Below, in pieces: positions 32,280 through 44,400 of a stretch of DNA of 64,000 bases. Source of the DNA: Stomoxys calcitrans. Taxonomy: Eukaryota > Arthropoda > Insecta > Diptera > Muscidae. Both the position numbers and the translations under genes were made by a program. How positions within the stretch are numbered: position 1 is the stretch's first letter; every line of letters starts with the position of its first letter. The stretch covers positions 122,922,458 through 122,986,457 of the forward strand of contig NC_081552.1 in NCBI RefSeq assembly GCF_963082655.1. The letters are read 5' to 3'. Under the pieces are notes generated by a model. The model was not told where the DNA came from. It was given only the letters and a program-made list of their open reading frames with translations, and did not search any database.

Positions 32280-35200
32280 TTAGAAAAAGTATGTTAAATT
32301 ATTCTAAGAAAATTTTGGTAACATTTCTTGTGATTGCCCCATTAGCTGTTCGAACTACATAGCCATATCGTCCTTGGTGGGTGATCGTTATCCGTCCAAG
32401 GCTCCACTCGCAAGGTGGAAGTTGATCCTCCTCTACTACGACTAACAGCCCTATTTTCAGGGTTTCTGTCGGTCTTTGTCACTTATGCCTTTGACGCAAT
32501 TCCCTGAGGTATTCATTGTTCCAGCGGAGACCGAAAATGTGTTGTTGAATTTTTAGTTTTTCCCAACGATCTGTTCGGGAAATTGCCTCGGATATGGTGT
32601 CAGACATTGCAACAAGCGGTGCAACCCTTAAAAAATGACCGGGAGGGGAGTTAGAGCTAACAGTTCTCGGGAATCATAGGTATTTGGAGATAAAGGGAGT
32701 GAATTTATTACTGCTTCGATTCTCGTCAGTAGAGTCGTGAACTCTTCAAATGCATATTTCTTATTTTGTGCAATCTTTTTAAAATGTATTTTAAATGACT
32801 TCAAGCCTGCCTCCCATAACCCCCCATATGGGGACATTTGGAGGTATAAACGACCATTCTGTGCCAGTGATTTGAGAAATTTTAAAAATTCTTAGTGAAG
32901 GATTCTTTGGGCACCAACGAAATTGGTGGCGTTATCAGACATAACTTTTCGAGGAAAGCCCCTGCGACTGGCGAACCTTGAAAATGCGGCCAAAAACGAA
33001 GTCGAAGTGAGGTCAGAACAAAGTTCCAAAAGTATGGCTTTTGCGCTAAAGCGCACAAAGAGTCATACATAGCCATTTTGATAACTGGCCTTCTTAAAGT
33101 GGATGTCTTAATCGAGAAAGGGCCTGTAAAATCTAAACATGCGATTGAGGAGGGGAAAGAGTTTATCGGTCATCCGGAAGAACTTCCATCATTTGGTTGC
33201 GAATTTGGTGTTTATACACAATACAAATTTTGCAACGTCGAATATGTTTCTTGATGGCAGGCCGTAACCTTGAGATATAATATTCTCCACGAATGGAGCG
33301 AATCATTATATTAATTTCTGCGCACAATAAAAGGTTATGCAATAAAAGGTTATGAAATAAACTCTGTTTGAGAAGGAAGTATTATGGGATAGTGTTCACA
33401 ATACGGGAGATTAGAATCAGAAATACAACCATTCACTCTAATGATGCTATGAGAGTCCAAAAATGGAGTCATTCGAATAATGCAATTTTTCACGTCCATA
33501 AATTCCGGGTGGATGATTAGAATAGATGAATATTGACAACTTTTATTTACTCTTTTGTAAAATCGTAAAACATAAGCTATACCCTCATAGCCCTGGCCCA
33601 GTTAGAATATCGTCTCAATCATACTCACAGGTGTGATAAATTGCGATTATCCGAATCTCGGGAGAATCTTCGACAAGAACCGTAGATTTGGGTCATTCTA
33701 CCATTCAGGGCCATGCCACTAAAGATAATTTTTTACATCTGGTCATCTGAAGTACATCAGGTCATCTGAAGTTCATCCGCGGGAACCGAGATCAGCGGGA
33801 TTATCAATCGATCGAACATGACGCCAGGGCTCGTTCCCAACATTTCGAATTATCTTTGCAACTGGGTTAGCGACGAATGTTTTCCATGTGCATGGCGGCA
33901 TATTTTACCAGCTAAGGATAATAGAAGAATCATACCATAAATAGAGGTTAAAATTATGGATAGGCAACTCAGTGATAAAATTTTTTGTCAGTTGTGACAA
34001 CAAAACAACCCCACAAAGCTCCAGACGTGGAAGGCTTATGGGATCTAATGGGGCTACTATTTTTCACTTTCAATTTTCAATTTTTCACTTGATTCTACTT
34101 TTAAGTAGACCACCGCACAATACGCCTTTATAGAGTCGTCGAAAAAAATAACCCATCTTGGGACGGTAGATTTCATTTTCCTGATGTCATTGAAGTTATG
34201 TTCTCGTCTCACTTTGTTTCCTCTAGCCATAATTGCGGCATCATTATTTTGGCCTGTATTATCACAGGTGAAACCCATACGGCTGGATCAATTAATTTTG
34301 AAATAGTGAACAGCATTCGACGCTTTGTAATCGAGACAACTGGATCAAATAATTTTGAAATAGTGAACAGCATTTGAGGCTTTGTAATCGAGACAACTGT
34401 CTTTGGTGGATCAATTTGATAAAGAAATTTTTCCTACCCATTTTTTGACACTTAAACTACAGAGTTTTGAATATCCGGATGGTTAAAACCCACCTGATTT
34501 AAGTAACGCTATTTACTGTGACAGAGATTCTACAGCTGAATTGGAGTCGTGAGCTCCTGATAATAAGTCATCCATTTACGTTTCATTTTCTATAATCTGG
34601 ACAGCCTATGAATAGGTACTAGCAGAGTATTGAGCTAACTGAATTAAGGTCCTAATTGCTAGGGGCACAGTTGACGGTATTCAGTGTGTAATTATTTATA
34701 ATGTCACATGGGGAAGGGCGAAACAGAATTCTTTGGAAGCAAACGTCATCAACATACACCATGATTTGCCGGTACATTTTCTCTATATCGCCGTTAAAAA
34801 CGAATTGTTACAGACGACATCGCAAAATAATTTCAGCAGGTCTAATTGTAGGGTTGGATCAATATGCAGTACGTCGTTAAAAGAGTTTCCTGTACTTGTC
34901 CGATTTGGCGCATTGAAAATAAAACGGATTTTGGTACTTCGGCTTTCTGGGTTGAAAACCGCGTTGTGTGGCAAATAAAATGAGTTAAAAGAACCTCTTT
35001 CCAACACCTCACGGGATGACGTCGGCGTCATGTGTTTCAAATCAAGATATTTATACAAAACATCTTGGTAGGCCTTATTCAAATCCGGTCTGTTCCGCAG
35101 AGTCTGTAACATTTTCACATATTGGATTAACGCCTGAGATCTTGAATGCCGTAACTATTTAGCGTCATTCTGCGTTTCGAATTGTGGTTCTTTTAAATAA

Positions 35201-35340
35201 AGATTCACAATTCGCATCATCTGATCATTTAAATCGTTCAATTGGAACATCCTTCTCTTCCCAAAACTTCTTAAGCTGAGAGCTTATAGAGACTTCTAGC
35301 AATTCAGTGGACAGAATAGAAAAATAAACAATGCTTTGTA
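32280..35340 (-). pseudogene. BEL/Pao LTR retrotransposon pol relic
   Basis: Reading the minus strand from 35340 downward, the pol domains appear in normal order. A pre-RT segment (FWEEKDVPIERF near 35265) is followed by reverse transcriptase at 35118-34783, with SFYLPHNAVF and the FNAPNRTSTG block that is characteristic of BEL/Pao. An RNase H-type block lies near 34130 and an integrase core near 33060-32890 with SDNATNFVGAQRI. An integrase C-terminal region follows (PYGGLWEAGLKSFK near 32830, NSLPLSPN near 32700), ending with LPPCEWSLGRI near 32415. Many stops and frameshifts separate the blocks. Gag, protease and LTRs are absent. It is defective and old. Confidence 0.8.
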
Positions 35341-35344
35341 ATGC

Positions 35345-36990
35345 TGCCGGCGTGTCTAGGACTTGTATTTATACCGTATTGTGGACACCATGATAAAGAG
35401 TAGGACATCCAGTGAACTGCTCAAATACAAACAGCATGCCTATGTCAAGGGTAGGTCGGTGGAGACTGCCCTGCACGAGGTTGTGCATAAAATAGAAGAA
35501 TCCTTCGATGCCAAAACGTACACACTGGCGGTATGCATTGACATCGAGGGGGCTTTGAACAATGTGCGGACCGACACATTTATCCAATCCTTAGACCAGT
35601 ACCGGGTGGACCCGGTCTTTAGAGACTGGATAAACCATATGCTAAGGAACAGATGGATAAATTGTGTTTCCCACGACATAAATATAAGGGAATAAGTGTA
35701 AGGTAAGGACACGCCAAAGGGGAGCATTTTATCGCCACTATTTTGGGTGACCACCATAAATGACCAATAAAGGATGATGACTGAGGAGAGATTTGAACCC
35801 GTCTGCTATACAGACGATGTTATAATACTTCTTAGAGGTAAGGATCCGAACGAGCTATGCAGAAAGGCCGAAAGGGTCTTGCATTAGACTGGGCTTGACC
35901 CAAAGGTCTCAATGTTAACCCAGAGAAGACTGAAATATGCCTGTTCTCGAGGAAGACGAAGGTGGCCAATTAAACGCACCCCGTTTCCTCAATAAGACGA
36001 TTTCGATATCTGACAAGTTCAAATACTTAGATGTGATCTTTTACAGGAAATTGAATTGGAAATGTCACATTCAGGATCGTACTGAGAAGCCTCACAGATG
36101 TTGGGTAGACGGGCCGTAGGCTCGCGGCATCGAGACGACAATAGGAAACCTGGAAGGAAGGGAAGAGGTTTCCGATCACGATACACGTATGGATCAAAGA
36201 TAGAGGACAGATTGGGCCTGGGGTTTACATTGAGAACCCAGGTACTGAGATCTGTTTTATACTGCCTGACCATAATACTGTCCTACAGGCGGAGATCCGG
36301 GCGATCACGGAATGCGTGAAGTGGTGTGGTGCTAACGCGAATAGGTCGAGTGTAAACATCTTTACCGACAGCAAAATTGCCATAAGGGCAATAACAACCA
36401 GGATGATAAGGTCACGAACAGTCTTGGAGCGTAAGGAGACTAGTTTTGAGGATGGAAAAACTCGCATCGTTTGGGTGCCGGGCCATAACGGAGTAAGGGG
36501 AAATGAAAGGGCAGACGATTTGGCAGTGAAGGCCAGAGGACTGCCCTCAATAAACTTGGTTAACCCGAAGCCTTTCGGATCGACGCAATCCGAGTTAAGA
36601 GATTGGGCGACGAATGCGCATGCAACATTGTGGAACAGCGAAACGGTCGGTCCTCCCTATAGGGGGATCCAGATTGTGTGAAGCTGAGGCTATTACTGAA
36701 TGGAAGTAAGAAGGAGGTCAGTATAGCTATTGGTACCATAAGGGGACACATAGGATTACTACGATGTGGGGAAGATGATGAGACGTTGGAGCATTTGTCC
36801 GGCTTTCGCGTCTAACAGATACCGGCACTAAAGTGGAGACACAATACCAGACATGAACCAACTTAGGGGAGTGGTATTGAAAACAATTAAGGGTTTTGTA
36901 AGTAGCACGGAATTCCTAACTTAAAATTTTCTTTTTAGATGTTATTTTATAGTTTTTAGAGCGCACAACAATCCGATTATTGGCTTAGGT
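35345..36990 (+). pseudogene. RNase H-group non-LTR retrotransposon relic (RT plus RNase H)
   Basis: RT blocks: KYKQHAYVKGRSVETALHEV (about 35420-35480), DIEGALNNV near 35540, the KGSILSPL motif near 35720, and YTDDVIILL near 35810 where the usual YADD is altered. After the RT thumb come RNase H motifs: TDSKIAIRAI near 36365 and WVPGHNGVRGNERADDLA (36470-36525). A cysteine/His C-terminal remnant follows near 36760. Stops and frameshifts are frequent. The RT-RNase H order places it in the R1/LOA/I group. It abuts the oppositely oriented BEL relic at about 35340. Confidence 0.75.
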
Positions 36991-37786
36991 GTATATCCAC
37001 TAATTTCGTCATTCTGTTTGTAACTACTTGAAATATTCGTCTGAGACCCCATGAAGTATATATATTCTTGATCGTCGTGACATTTTATGTCGATCTAGCC
37101 ATGTCCGTCCGTCTGTCTGTCGAAAGCACGCTAACTTCCGAAGGTGTAAAGCTAGCCGCTTGAAATTTTGCACAAATACTTCTTATTAGTGTAGGTCGGT
37201 TGGTATTGTAAATGGGCCATATCGGTCCATGTTTTGATATAGCTGCCATATAAACCGATCTTGGGTCTTGACTCCTTGAGCCTCTAGAGTGCGCAATTCT
37301 TATCCGATTGGGATGAAATTTTGCACGACGTGTTTTGTTATGATATCCAACAACTGCGCCAAGTATGGTTCAAATCGGTATTTAACCTGATATAGCTGTC
37401 ATATAAACCGATCATGGGTCCTGATTTCTTGAGCCTCTAGAGTGCGCAATTCTCATCCGATTTGAATGAATTTTTGCACGTAGTATTTTGTTATGATATC
37501 CAACAACTGTGCCAAGTATGGTTCAAATCGGTTCATAACCTGATATAGCTGTCATAAAAACAGATCTGGGCTTATAGAGGGCGCAATTCCTATCCGATTT
37601 GGCTGAAATTTTGCAAGTCGTTTTTTATTGTTACTTTTAACAACTATGTCAAATAAGGTTCAAATCGGTTCATAACCTGATATAGCTGCCATATAAACCG
37701 ATCAGGGATATTGACTTTTTGAGCCTCTAGAGGTCGCAATTCTTATCCGATTTGCCTGAAAGTTTGTACGACGGGTTCTCCCATGA
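36991..37786 (+). repeat. Family A element, truncated at both ends
   Basis: Starts ACTAATTTCGTCATTCTG (head lost), with the ATAAAGTATATATATTC-type core, a short GTCC run, and four to five monomers. It stops within a monomer at a MITE fragment. Confidence 0.8.
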
Positions 37787-37833
37787 CGCCGACTATATGA
37801 ACTACTACTACTTCTACTTTTTGGGCAACCCAA
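37787..37833 (-). mobile_element. Internally deleted mariner-type MITE end
   Basis: GCCGACTATATGAA and ACTTTTTGGGCAACCCAA are the inner and outer parts of the 5' end of the 221-bp MITE at 61346-61566, read on the opposite strand. The AAAATCCGCAATT that should lie between them is replaced by a CTA/CTT repeat. Confidence 0.6.
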
Positions 37834-38425
37834 TACGTCCTATTTGGGGGTGTTTATTTTGGTGGGACGTCCGCTAGACAGTTGGCTCCTTATGTTGATA
37901 TCAGATACGTGGTCTACTCCCACATACCTTTAATTTGAGCTTCATATTTCCATGGTCGGCAAACATAACCGGCGGGCCCCTAAACATTTGGTCCCATATT
38001 TGGATATCAGATTCGTATTCTGCATTCAAATTCCTTTTATTTAAGCCCCATATTCCCATGGTCAGTAAATAAGTCCTGTTTGGGGGGTGTTTTGGGAAAG
38101 GGGTGGACACCCAGAAACAGTAAATATGTCCGATTTAGGGTTGTTTTGGTGCTTGGGGTGGTCCCCCTAGCACTTGGTCCAACAATTGTATATCAGATGC
38201 GTTTTCTTATCCTAAATACCTTTCATTTGAGTCCCATATTGTCGTGATTGGTCTAAATATATGTTTGGTAGGTTTTAGGGTGGGGCAGCCCCCCTAGGTA
38301 CCCCATCCGAAATTTGGATACCAATTTATATAGGGTACAATATCAGAGCACACAAAATTTCGCTTAAATAGCACCACCCATCTCCGAGATCTGACGTTTC
38401 TGAAAATTAGGGTAAGGGGGAGAAA
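37834..38425 (+). repeat. Family C fragment
   Basis: Four monomers (CATACCTTTAATTTGAGCTT, TTCCTTTTATTTAAGCC, ATACCTTTCATTTGAGTCC) and the CACCCATCTCCGAGATC end block. Starts abruptly at the MITE fragment. Confidence 0.75.
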
Positions 38426-38807
38426 ATTTTAGAAAACTTGGCGCATTTATCTTCTGGACTTCTTCAATTCCAACACTGTGTTTCGAGAAATCTTTGTCTA
38501 GTCATTCTCTCCATCGTTTTTCCATTTCTCCAAGAACATGCCAGCAGAAAGACTTCTCTTATATCTATGAGTGCTGTTCGCTGTTAGGTTTAGTCCAACG
38601 GTAGGCGGGTCTGAGCGGGATATCGCAGAACACCACGAGGGTTCCAATGGTTTCCAGAGCAAAAATCGGTGGTGTATTTGTATGGGACCTACACCGATCT
38701 GGTCTATGTTCGGCACAGTTGTGTATTTGTCAAAAAACTCTATTCCAAGTTTCAACCTCATCTTAAAAAAAAATATGCATTTTATAAGCTTGTAGATATG
38801 AAAGCAT

Positions 38808-38895
38808 CTACAAATGTCTAGAATTTTTGTACCGCTAAGATCGACAGATAAAAATGTGTACACTTATTTCCAATTTATTTGCCTTTTGGCCCATT
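38808..38895 (+). mobile_element. Diverged Transib terminal fragment
   Basis: CTACAAATGTCTAGAA, GACAGATAAAAA, ACTTATTTCCAATTTATTTG and TTTTGGCCCATTG align in order with the right end of the complete Transib (51331-51420). The terminal heptamer has decayed to CCCATTG. The fragment abuts a retrotransposon ORF relic, mirroring the position of the full element. Confidence 0.7.
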
Positions 38896-39110
38896 GGACA
38901 TTGCACCTTTGCTCCACCATCACAATCCACCAAACCACACAGGAGTACGTAATTATTGGTTTAATTACACTCCTGTAGAGCCAGTGGACAATCTTCAGAT
39001 TCAGGACCCGTCTGTGACACTTCCAATTCAGTTTTCTGTCCAAGATCACATCTAAGTATTTGTCCTTGTCAGATGATGACTCTTTCATTGACACTATCGC
39101 TCTCTAAATC
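38896..39110 (-). pseudogene. Fragment of RNase H-group non-LTR ORF2
   Basis: The minus strand reads KYLDVILDRKLNWKCH, then (deletion) NLKIVHWLYRSVIKPIITYS and CVVWWIVMVEQRCNV, the region after the RT core in the same family as 45868-46065. It is cut off by the Transib fragment. Confidence 0.7.
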
Positions 39111-39846
39111 TGAATCGAAAACACGGTCTGATGCCACTACCGCAGCTGATGGGTCTTGTGGGGTCCTACTCTTGAAAGGCTTTACAATTTTTCCGTAATA
39201 GGTACTACCTTTCCCGAAATGGTGAGGAGTGAAAAGAAAACATGTCTGCTCCTCTCAACGGTTACATAATAACTTTCAGCCCAATTGGGCAAAAATTGAG
39301 AAGAATGGTTTTATATGAAGTCAATATTCAAATTCTAACTTTATGAGTTTTAGTCTTTAACAACACTTTTAAAAAGTATTTGTGCGGAATTTAAGCCAAA
39401 GGATTTATCAGCTAGAGCTCTATTGAGATTTCAGTACACGGACGGATAGATCGATATTTCAAGTTGCTGACAAAGTGGAATAGTGGAATGCACAAAGTCT
39501 GAGCATTTTATAAAATTCACACCTCATAATGGGTTTCCATCCAAGACACTGTATCATAAGTATTTAGCTTACCGTCATCAACTCTTTGCCCAAAGTTACA
39601 AGCAAATCTAAAGTGGGTAGACATTAAAATAACGCATAGTCTGACAATTTTTTTTTTTTTTTGTAAGAAGATAAGTTTATTGAATATAATATAAATGTAT
39701 ACGATATTATATTGAGAGCATTTTACACGTACCACTTATAAAACAGTAGGGGAAAAATATAATTATCAATAAGAGTATGTATGTATATTCAATATATGTT
39801 TATTTATATAATACGATTTGAATTCGCTGCGAAGTTCACAATATGT
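39111..39846. other. Spacer downstream of fuss
   Basis: AT-rich with a T15-17 run near 39650. No gene recognised; it may be 3' UTR or intergenic DNA. Confidence 0.4.
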
Positions 39847-39847
39847 T

Positions 39848-39853
39848 TTTATT
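39848..39853 (-). other. Candidate polyadenylation signal AATAAA for fuss
   Basis: Minus-strand AATAAA about 30 bp after the fuss stop codon. AT-rich DNA makes chance matches common. Confidence 0.35.
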
Positions 39854-39883
39854 CTGTTAGTATTAATTTTACATCCTAAATAG

Positions 39884-41416
39884 TTAAACTCTGTCCTCTT
39901 CATTATTATAAGCCACAACATCTATGTAAACATCATTAATGTTGACATCGGCGTTGTCTGGAATGTAAGTCTTAAGTGTATTATTGGTATACTTATTGTT
40001 AAGTTTGCACATAGAAGTCATATCATCTTCTGAATTTTCAATATCAATGACAACATCGTCCTTTGCGATGTTAGCAATGTCGTCGTAGCTTTGGCTGGAA
40101 GAATTTTCACACATAGAGGGTTCACACATTTCGGAATCAGTTAGGCTAGCATTTTTGTCGTGTTGATCATAGCTAATAACCTGGGGAGCTGAAACATTTA
40201 GACAGAACAATGGAAAACTCATTGGTCTCTTCACTGCTGAAGAATCAACAGATTCTATAGAATTTTTGGGTTTTATAATAGGCTTGAAAGCTGAAAACAT
40301 TTTAGAGAAACTGCTTGAAACAATTTTTTTACCATCGCCGTTAATAGACGGGGCTTCCTCGAAGTAGTTCTTATGTACCACATACTGTCGAATCGGTTCA
40401 TTTATTTTAGTTTGTCGGGAATAATTAATAACATGAGAGTTATTGGAACCATAATGGCACATGTAGTTCATCATAAGCATGTAGTCCACTGGCACTATTT
40501 TCGTATTCATATTTGAGTCTCCATAGATCCATTTTAGCATCTTTTCATCTGATGCAGTGTTAACAGTTGTGTTGGGATGTACACTGGGAATGCAGTCTGA
40601 AACACTAGAAAAGTCATTTACAAAATTTGTGCTTCTAGCGTTTATTTCCGATACGGATATAAGTTCGCCAGGAATTGGCGCCGGACTTAGATTGCTGCAG
40701 TTATACTGCTTTTCGACAGTCCTTTTATCATTTTCAATATCAATGTTCTGTTTTTTGTTCTCAGAACACAGTCCACTGTTTGCCATTGGTGATGATGTAG
40801 TTGGGGAGTAGCGTTTACGAGTTCCCCCATTAAACATGGCTTTTACATCTTCCCAAATATAGGCCAGCTCCACCGTTGGCTTCCCAGTTAGCATTAAATG
40901 CCGACGCCACGAGTTGAAGTTAGCCGCAATGGGTTGTATATATTTTCCAGAGGACTCCGTTTGGTGCGAATGAAATATAAATTTATTGGGTGAAAAGAAA
41001 ATATTACAATATTGACATTTTATACACTTGGCTCTCGACGAATTGTAGCGGGTCGGTATAAACCAACCTCGACAACCCCAAGCACAGTTGTGATGAACAT
41101 TAAAGGCAAAGTCTTTCGGAAGTCGAGGGGGGCTGTTGTCGCCTATGAAACTTTTACACAATCGCTCAGCTTCTCGTCTAGTAATCATACCACAGCGACG
41201 GGAGCTTATTGGCATGGCGCCTGCTCTACGCAAAATTTCTAACTGCACTGGCGTGCACTGGACACACGTTATCCCCAGTGCTACGCGTCTATTGTGTATT
41301 TCATTATAACTGAATTTTTTCAGTAATATGTTAGAAATTTGAGCCAAACACAATCGTTCGAGACCATCGATGTATAGAGACACAATGGGTATTCCATACA
41401 ACAAAACCGTTCTGAC
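39884..41416 (-). CDS. fuss: fussel (SKOR/Corl family) transcriptional regulator, long exon
   Basis: This exon encodes the conserved core of a Ski/Sno-family nuclear corepressor. In Drosophila fuss acts in post-mitotic neurons (for example bitter gustatory neurons) and interacts with TGF-beta/BMP-pathway factors. The first ~100 residues are the Ski/Sno/Dac homology domain (LYGIPIVSL, CLAQISNILLKKFSYNEIHN, CGMITRREAERLCKSF). About 105-195 is the SAND-like SMAD4-binding-type domain, with CAWGCRG, C-x2-C-x2-C (CIKCQYC) and HSH, the likely zinc ligands. Then comes WEDVKAMFNGGTRKR, shared with vertebrate SKOR1/2. The remaining ~290 residues are Ser/Asn-rich with an acidic C-terminus. The frame stays open up to a consensus acceptor (TTACACAG before 41416), so translation starts in an upstream exon outside this stretch. 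Ends with TAA at 39884-39886. Very unlike its transposon surroundings in conservation. Confidence 0.9.
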   Translation of the reverse strand, partial: VRTVLLYGIPIVSLYIDGLERLCLAQISNILLKKFSYNEIHNRRVALGITCVQCTPVQLEILRRAGAMPISSRRCGMITRREAERLCKSFIGDNSPPRLPKDFAFNVHHNCAWGCRGWFIPTRYNSSRAKCIKCQYCNIFFSPNKFIFHSHQTESSGKYIQPIAANFNSWRRHLMLTGKPTVELAYIWEDVKAMFNGGTRKRYSPTTSSPMANSGLCSENKKQNIDIENDKRTVEKQYNCSNLSPAPIPGELISVSEINARSTNFVNDFSSVSDCIPSVHPNTTVNTASDEKMLKWIYGDSNMNTKIVPVDYMLMMNYMCHYGSNNSHVINYSRQTKINEPIRQYVVHKNYFEEAPSINGDGKKIVSSSFSKMFSAFKPIIKPKNSIESVDSSAVKRPMSFPLFCLNVSAPQVISYDQHDKNASLTDSEMCEPSMCENSSSQSYDDIANIAKDDVVIDIENSEDDMTSMCKLNNKYTNNTLKTYIPDNADVNINDVYIDVVAYNNEEDRV

Positions 41417-42870
41417 CTGTGTAATTTAAAATAAAAAAATACGATTTAGTCAAGCTTTGGTCCATATTCAATAGAATGGCCTGCCAATAAAGTTATTAAT
41501 CTGTAATATTAGTTTGGGTAAACTCTTTGTCACTACGCATTGTTCACAAATTGAACACACAGTGAAATTTTGCAAATCTCAAAATTAAAAATGGCAAATT
41601 CTTTGTTCAATCAAAATCCTTGTTCTGTTATAAGAGAAAAAAATTATTTATACAATAGATAATTGCTCTGTAATAAAATTTGTTCAATCGAAATTACAAG
41701 CACTTTAAAAGGACTACCCACGAACCGACCTGTAATAGCGAAGAAAGACAAATAACTTAAAGGACATAGTGATTCGGGCTGTATATGCATTTATATCTCA
41801 ACGAAAATCATTTCATTCGTCGGCTTTGAACGAGAGCCTTTATTATTGTTAAATAACAAAGTTACAAAAAAGGATGTGGTGTACACACCCTTATCATGTC
41901 AGTTATCTGTGTGAAAAGAAAGACTTATCTGTTGTTGTACTAAAATACGATGCAGAGTATTGACACTCCATGAACCGCATAATGTTATTTATCCTCAAAC
42001 ATAGGCTAACATTAAAATAAAAACTTTTGAATCTTTTTTATAACTTTCTAGTTCTTTTATACAAATCTTGAATGTGGTATTTCCTTAAATCAGTTGAGCA
42101 TCTTTGTTAATTTCGTTATTGGTTGATTTTGTGTGCTACGTATTGGCCAGATCTTTATCACTTTAGCTGAAAACTTGAGAAGAACCCATATTTAGCATCC
42201 TTCCATAAGGTCTGTAATCCAACCTCAAACACACTTTAAACGTCCTTCCAAATTTGCCATTATAAGTGTGTTCGTTTACTCGAAAATTTGTGCAATTTAC
42301 ACAAATTGTTACTAGTCGTTCGCGTACTTAATTTGCCAGCAGAAAAAAGCTAGAGAGTGTGTGAGAGGGAGCAAAATTTAGAGAATTTGGTAATTAAGAG
42401 TTTGCAAATGTCTACTAGAGGATTTTTCCCAGCAGAAATTTGCAGCATCGAATAGCTGTTTTATGAAAACCGTCTTTCAACTCAAATAATTAGAAAATGA
42501 GAGTAAAGGCTGTTCTAACTCTCCTGCAAATTTGTACCGCCAAATTTTTACTGGAAAAGTATGAGAAGAGATCTTACATAAGACCTTTGTGTCGAGTCAT
42601 TTTCAATTTACAAATTCACTTCGTTCAAAAGCACCTTCTATAAGCTATCATGGCTCTGCACAAGTATAAGGAAGATAATACAAATCAAAATCAAGCCGAT
42701 TTCAAACACATATTAGGCTTTTGATGACGTCATGTTTCGATGTACCATAGATCAGTAGATAGCACATCGGCTTATTAAACAGACCCTGTGTCCCAATATT
42801 TCCCAAAAAAAATTCAATCAATATCTCGGTCGTAGTGTTATATAAGGAATGTGGCTTACAATTATATATT
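41417..42870 (-). other. fuss intron sequence adjoining the exon
   Basis: Starts with the acceptor (minus-strand TTTTTTTATTTTAAATTACACAG, pyrimidine-poor but functional-looking). AT-rich and apparently unique, with no recognised gene or repeat until family C begins at 42871. Confidence 0.5.
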
Positions 42871-44400
42871 ACAAGCTGACCCGGGCCCGCTTCCCTGCGC
42901 CTTCTTTTACTTTATATGGAACAAAAGTTTCCTTGTAACATTTATTTTCAACAATTAAAGATCTTTTAGTGAAATACCATGCTACGAAAATAGTATATCG
43001 CTTGACTAACAGTTTAACAATAAAAAGTGCCTTTATCTGAATCCCATATGATCTCTGGATGTAAGGTGTACTCCATTCTTGAAATACTTCATTTCAGCCC
43101 GATATTCTCATGATGTCTGATTTAGTGGTGTTTTCGGGGGAGACGTGGTCCCCCAGATACTTGGCCCTGAAAAATATTAGCATCGTGCTCTTCACTCAAA
43201 TACCATTTATTTAAACCCCAAATTGCCATTGGCTTAAGAGGCCCCAAAATAGGTTATCAAATTCGTTTTCTAATCTAAAATACCTTTCATTTGAGCATGG
43301 TAGAAAAATTTTTCCCCTTTGGGGGTGTTTTGGAAAGGAGATAATCCTACATTTGGATATCTAATTCTTATTCTACTCCCAAATACCTTTATTTGAGCCC
43401 CATATTGCGGTGGTCACTAAAAAATTGCTGTTTGTGGGGTATTTTGGGAAAGGGGTAGACCCCCAGAAAATTGGTCCCGGAAATGGGTATCAATTCTTGC
43501 TCTACCCCCAATACCTTTCATTTAAGCCCCACATTGTCATGTTCGGTAAATATGCCCGATTTAGTGGTGTTTTGGGGAGTGGGGTGGTCCCCCAAATTCT
43601 AAGCCTTGAAAATATATCAGCAACGTGCTCTATTCTCATATATTTAATATCATTTATTTGAACCCCATATTGCCATTGCCCTCAAAATTGGATATCAAAT
43701 TTGTTTTCTAATCTTATTTAAACTCCTTATTGCAAATGTCAGCAAATATTTCTGGTTTGGGGTATTGGCCCTAAAAACTGTGAATATTTAGTTCCACTCT
43801 CTTTAAGACCCAAATTGTCTTGGTGAGCAAATACGTCTTATTTGTTATGGTGGTGGGACGTCCGCTAGACATTTGGCTCCTAATGTTGATATCAGATACG
43901 TGGTCTACTCCCACATACCCCATATTTCCATAGTCGGCAAACATAACCGGCTTGGGGGCATTGAAAATATATATCGGATTCTTGTTCCACTTTAAAAACC
44001 CTCTTATTTGAGCCTCATATTGCAATAGTCGTAAATTTGTCCCCTTTGGGGGATGTTTTTGGTGAGAGGCGGCTCCCCAAACATTTGGTCCCATATTTGG
44101 ATATCAGATTCGTATTCTGCATTCAAATACCTTTTATTTAAGCCCCCTATTCCCATGGTCAGTAAATAAGTCCTGTTTTGGGGGGTGTTTTGGGAAAGGG
44201 GCGGACCCCCAGAAACGTGGTCCCACATTTGGGACCACGGACATAAGAGACCCTTCCCCTTACCCTAATTATCAAAAAATTTAGTATCCTATTTTCCCCA
44301 CGGGGTCATTATGCACCATTTGTGAAAATTTCAATAAAATCGGTTTAGCTGTCTGAGTCTATAAGGAACGCACAAACATACAAACAAACACAAATTGATT
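42871..44400 (+). repeat. Family C element, near complete
   Basis: Starts ACAAGCTGACCCGGGCCCGC, contains about nine monomers of variable length, and ends with the GTCTGAGTCTATAAGGAAC block and an ACAAACATACAAACAAACAC tail directly at the head of a family A element. Confidence 0.8.
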
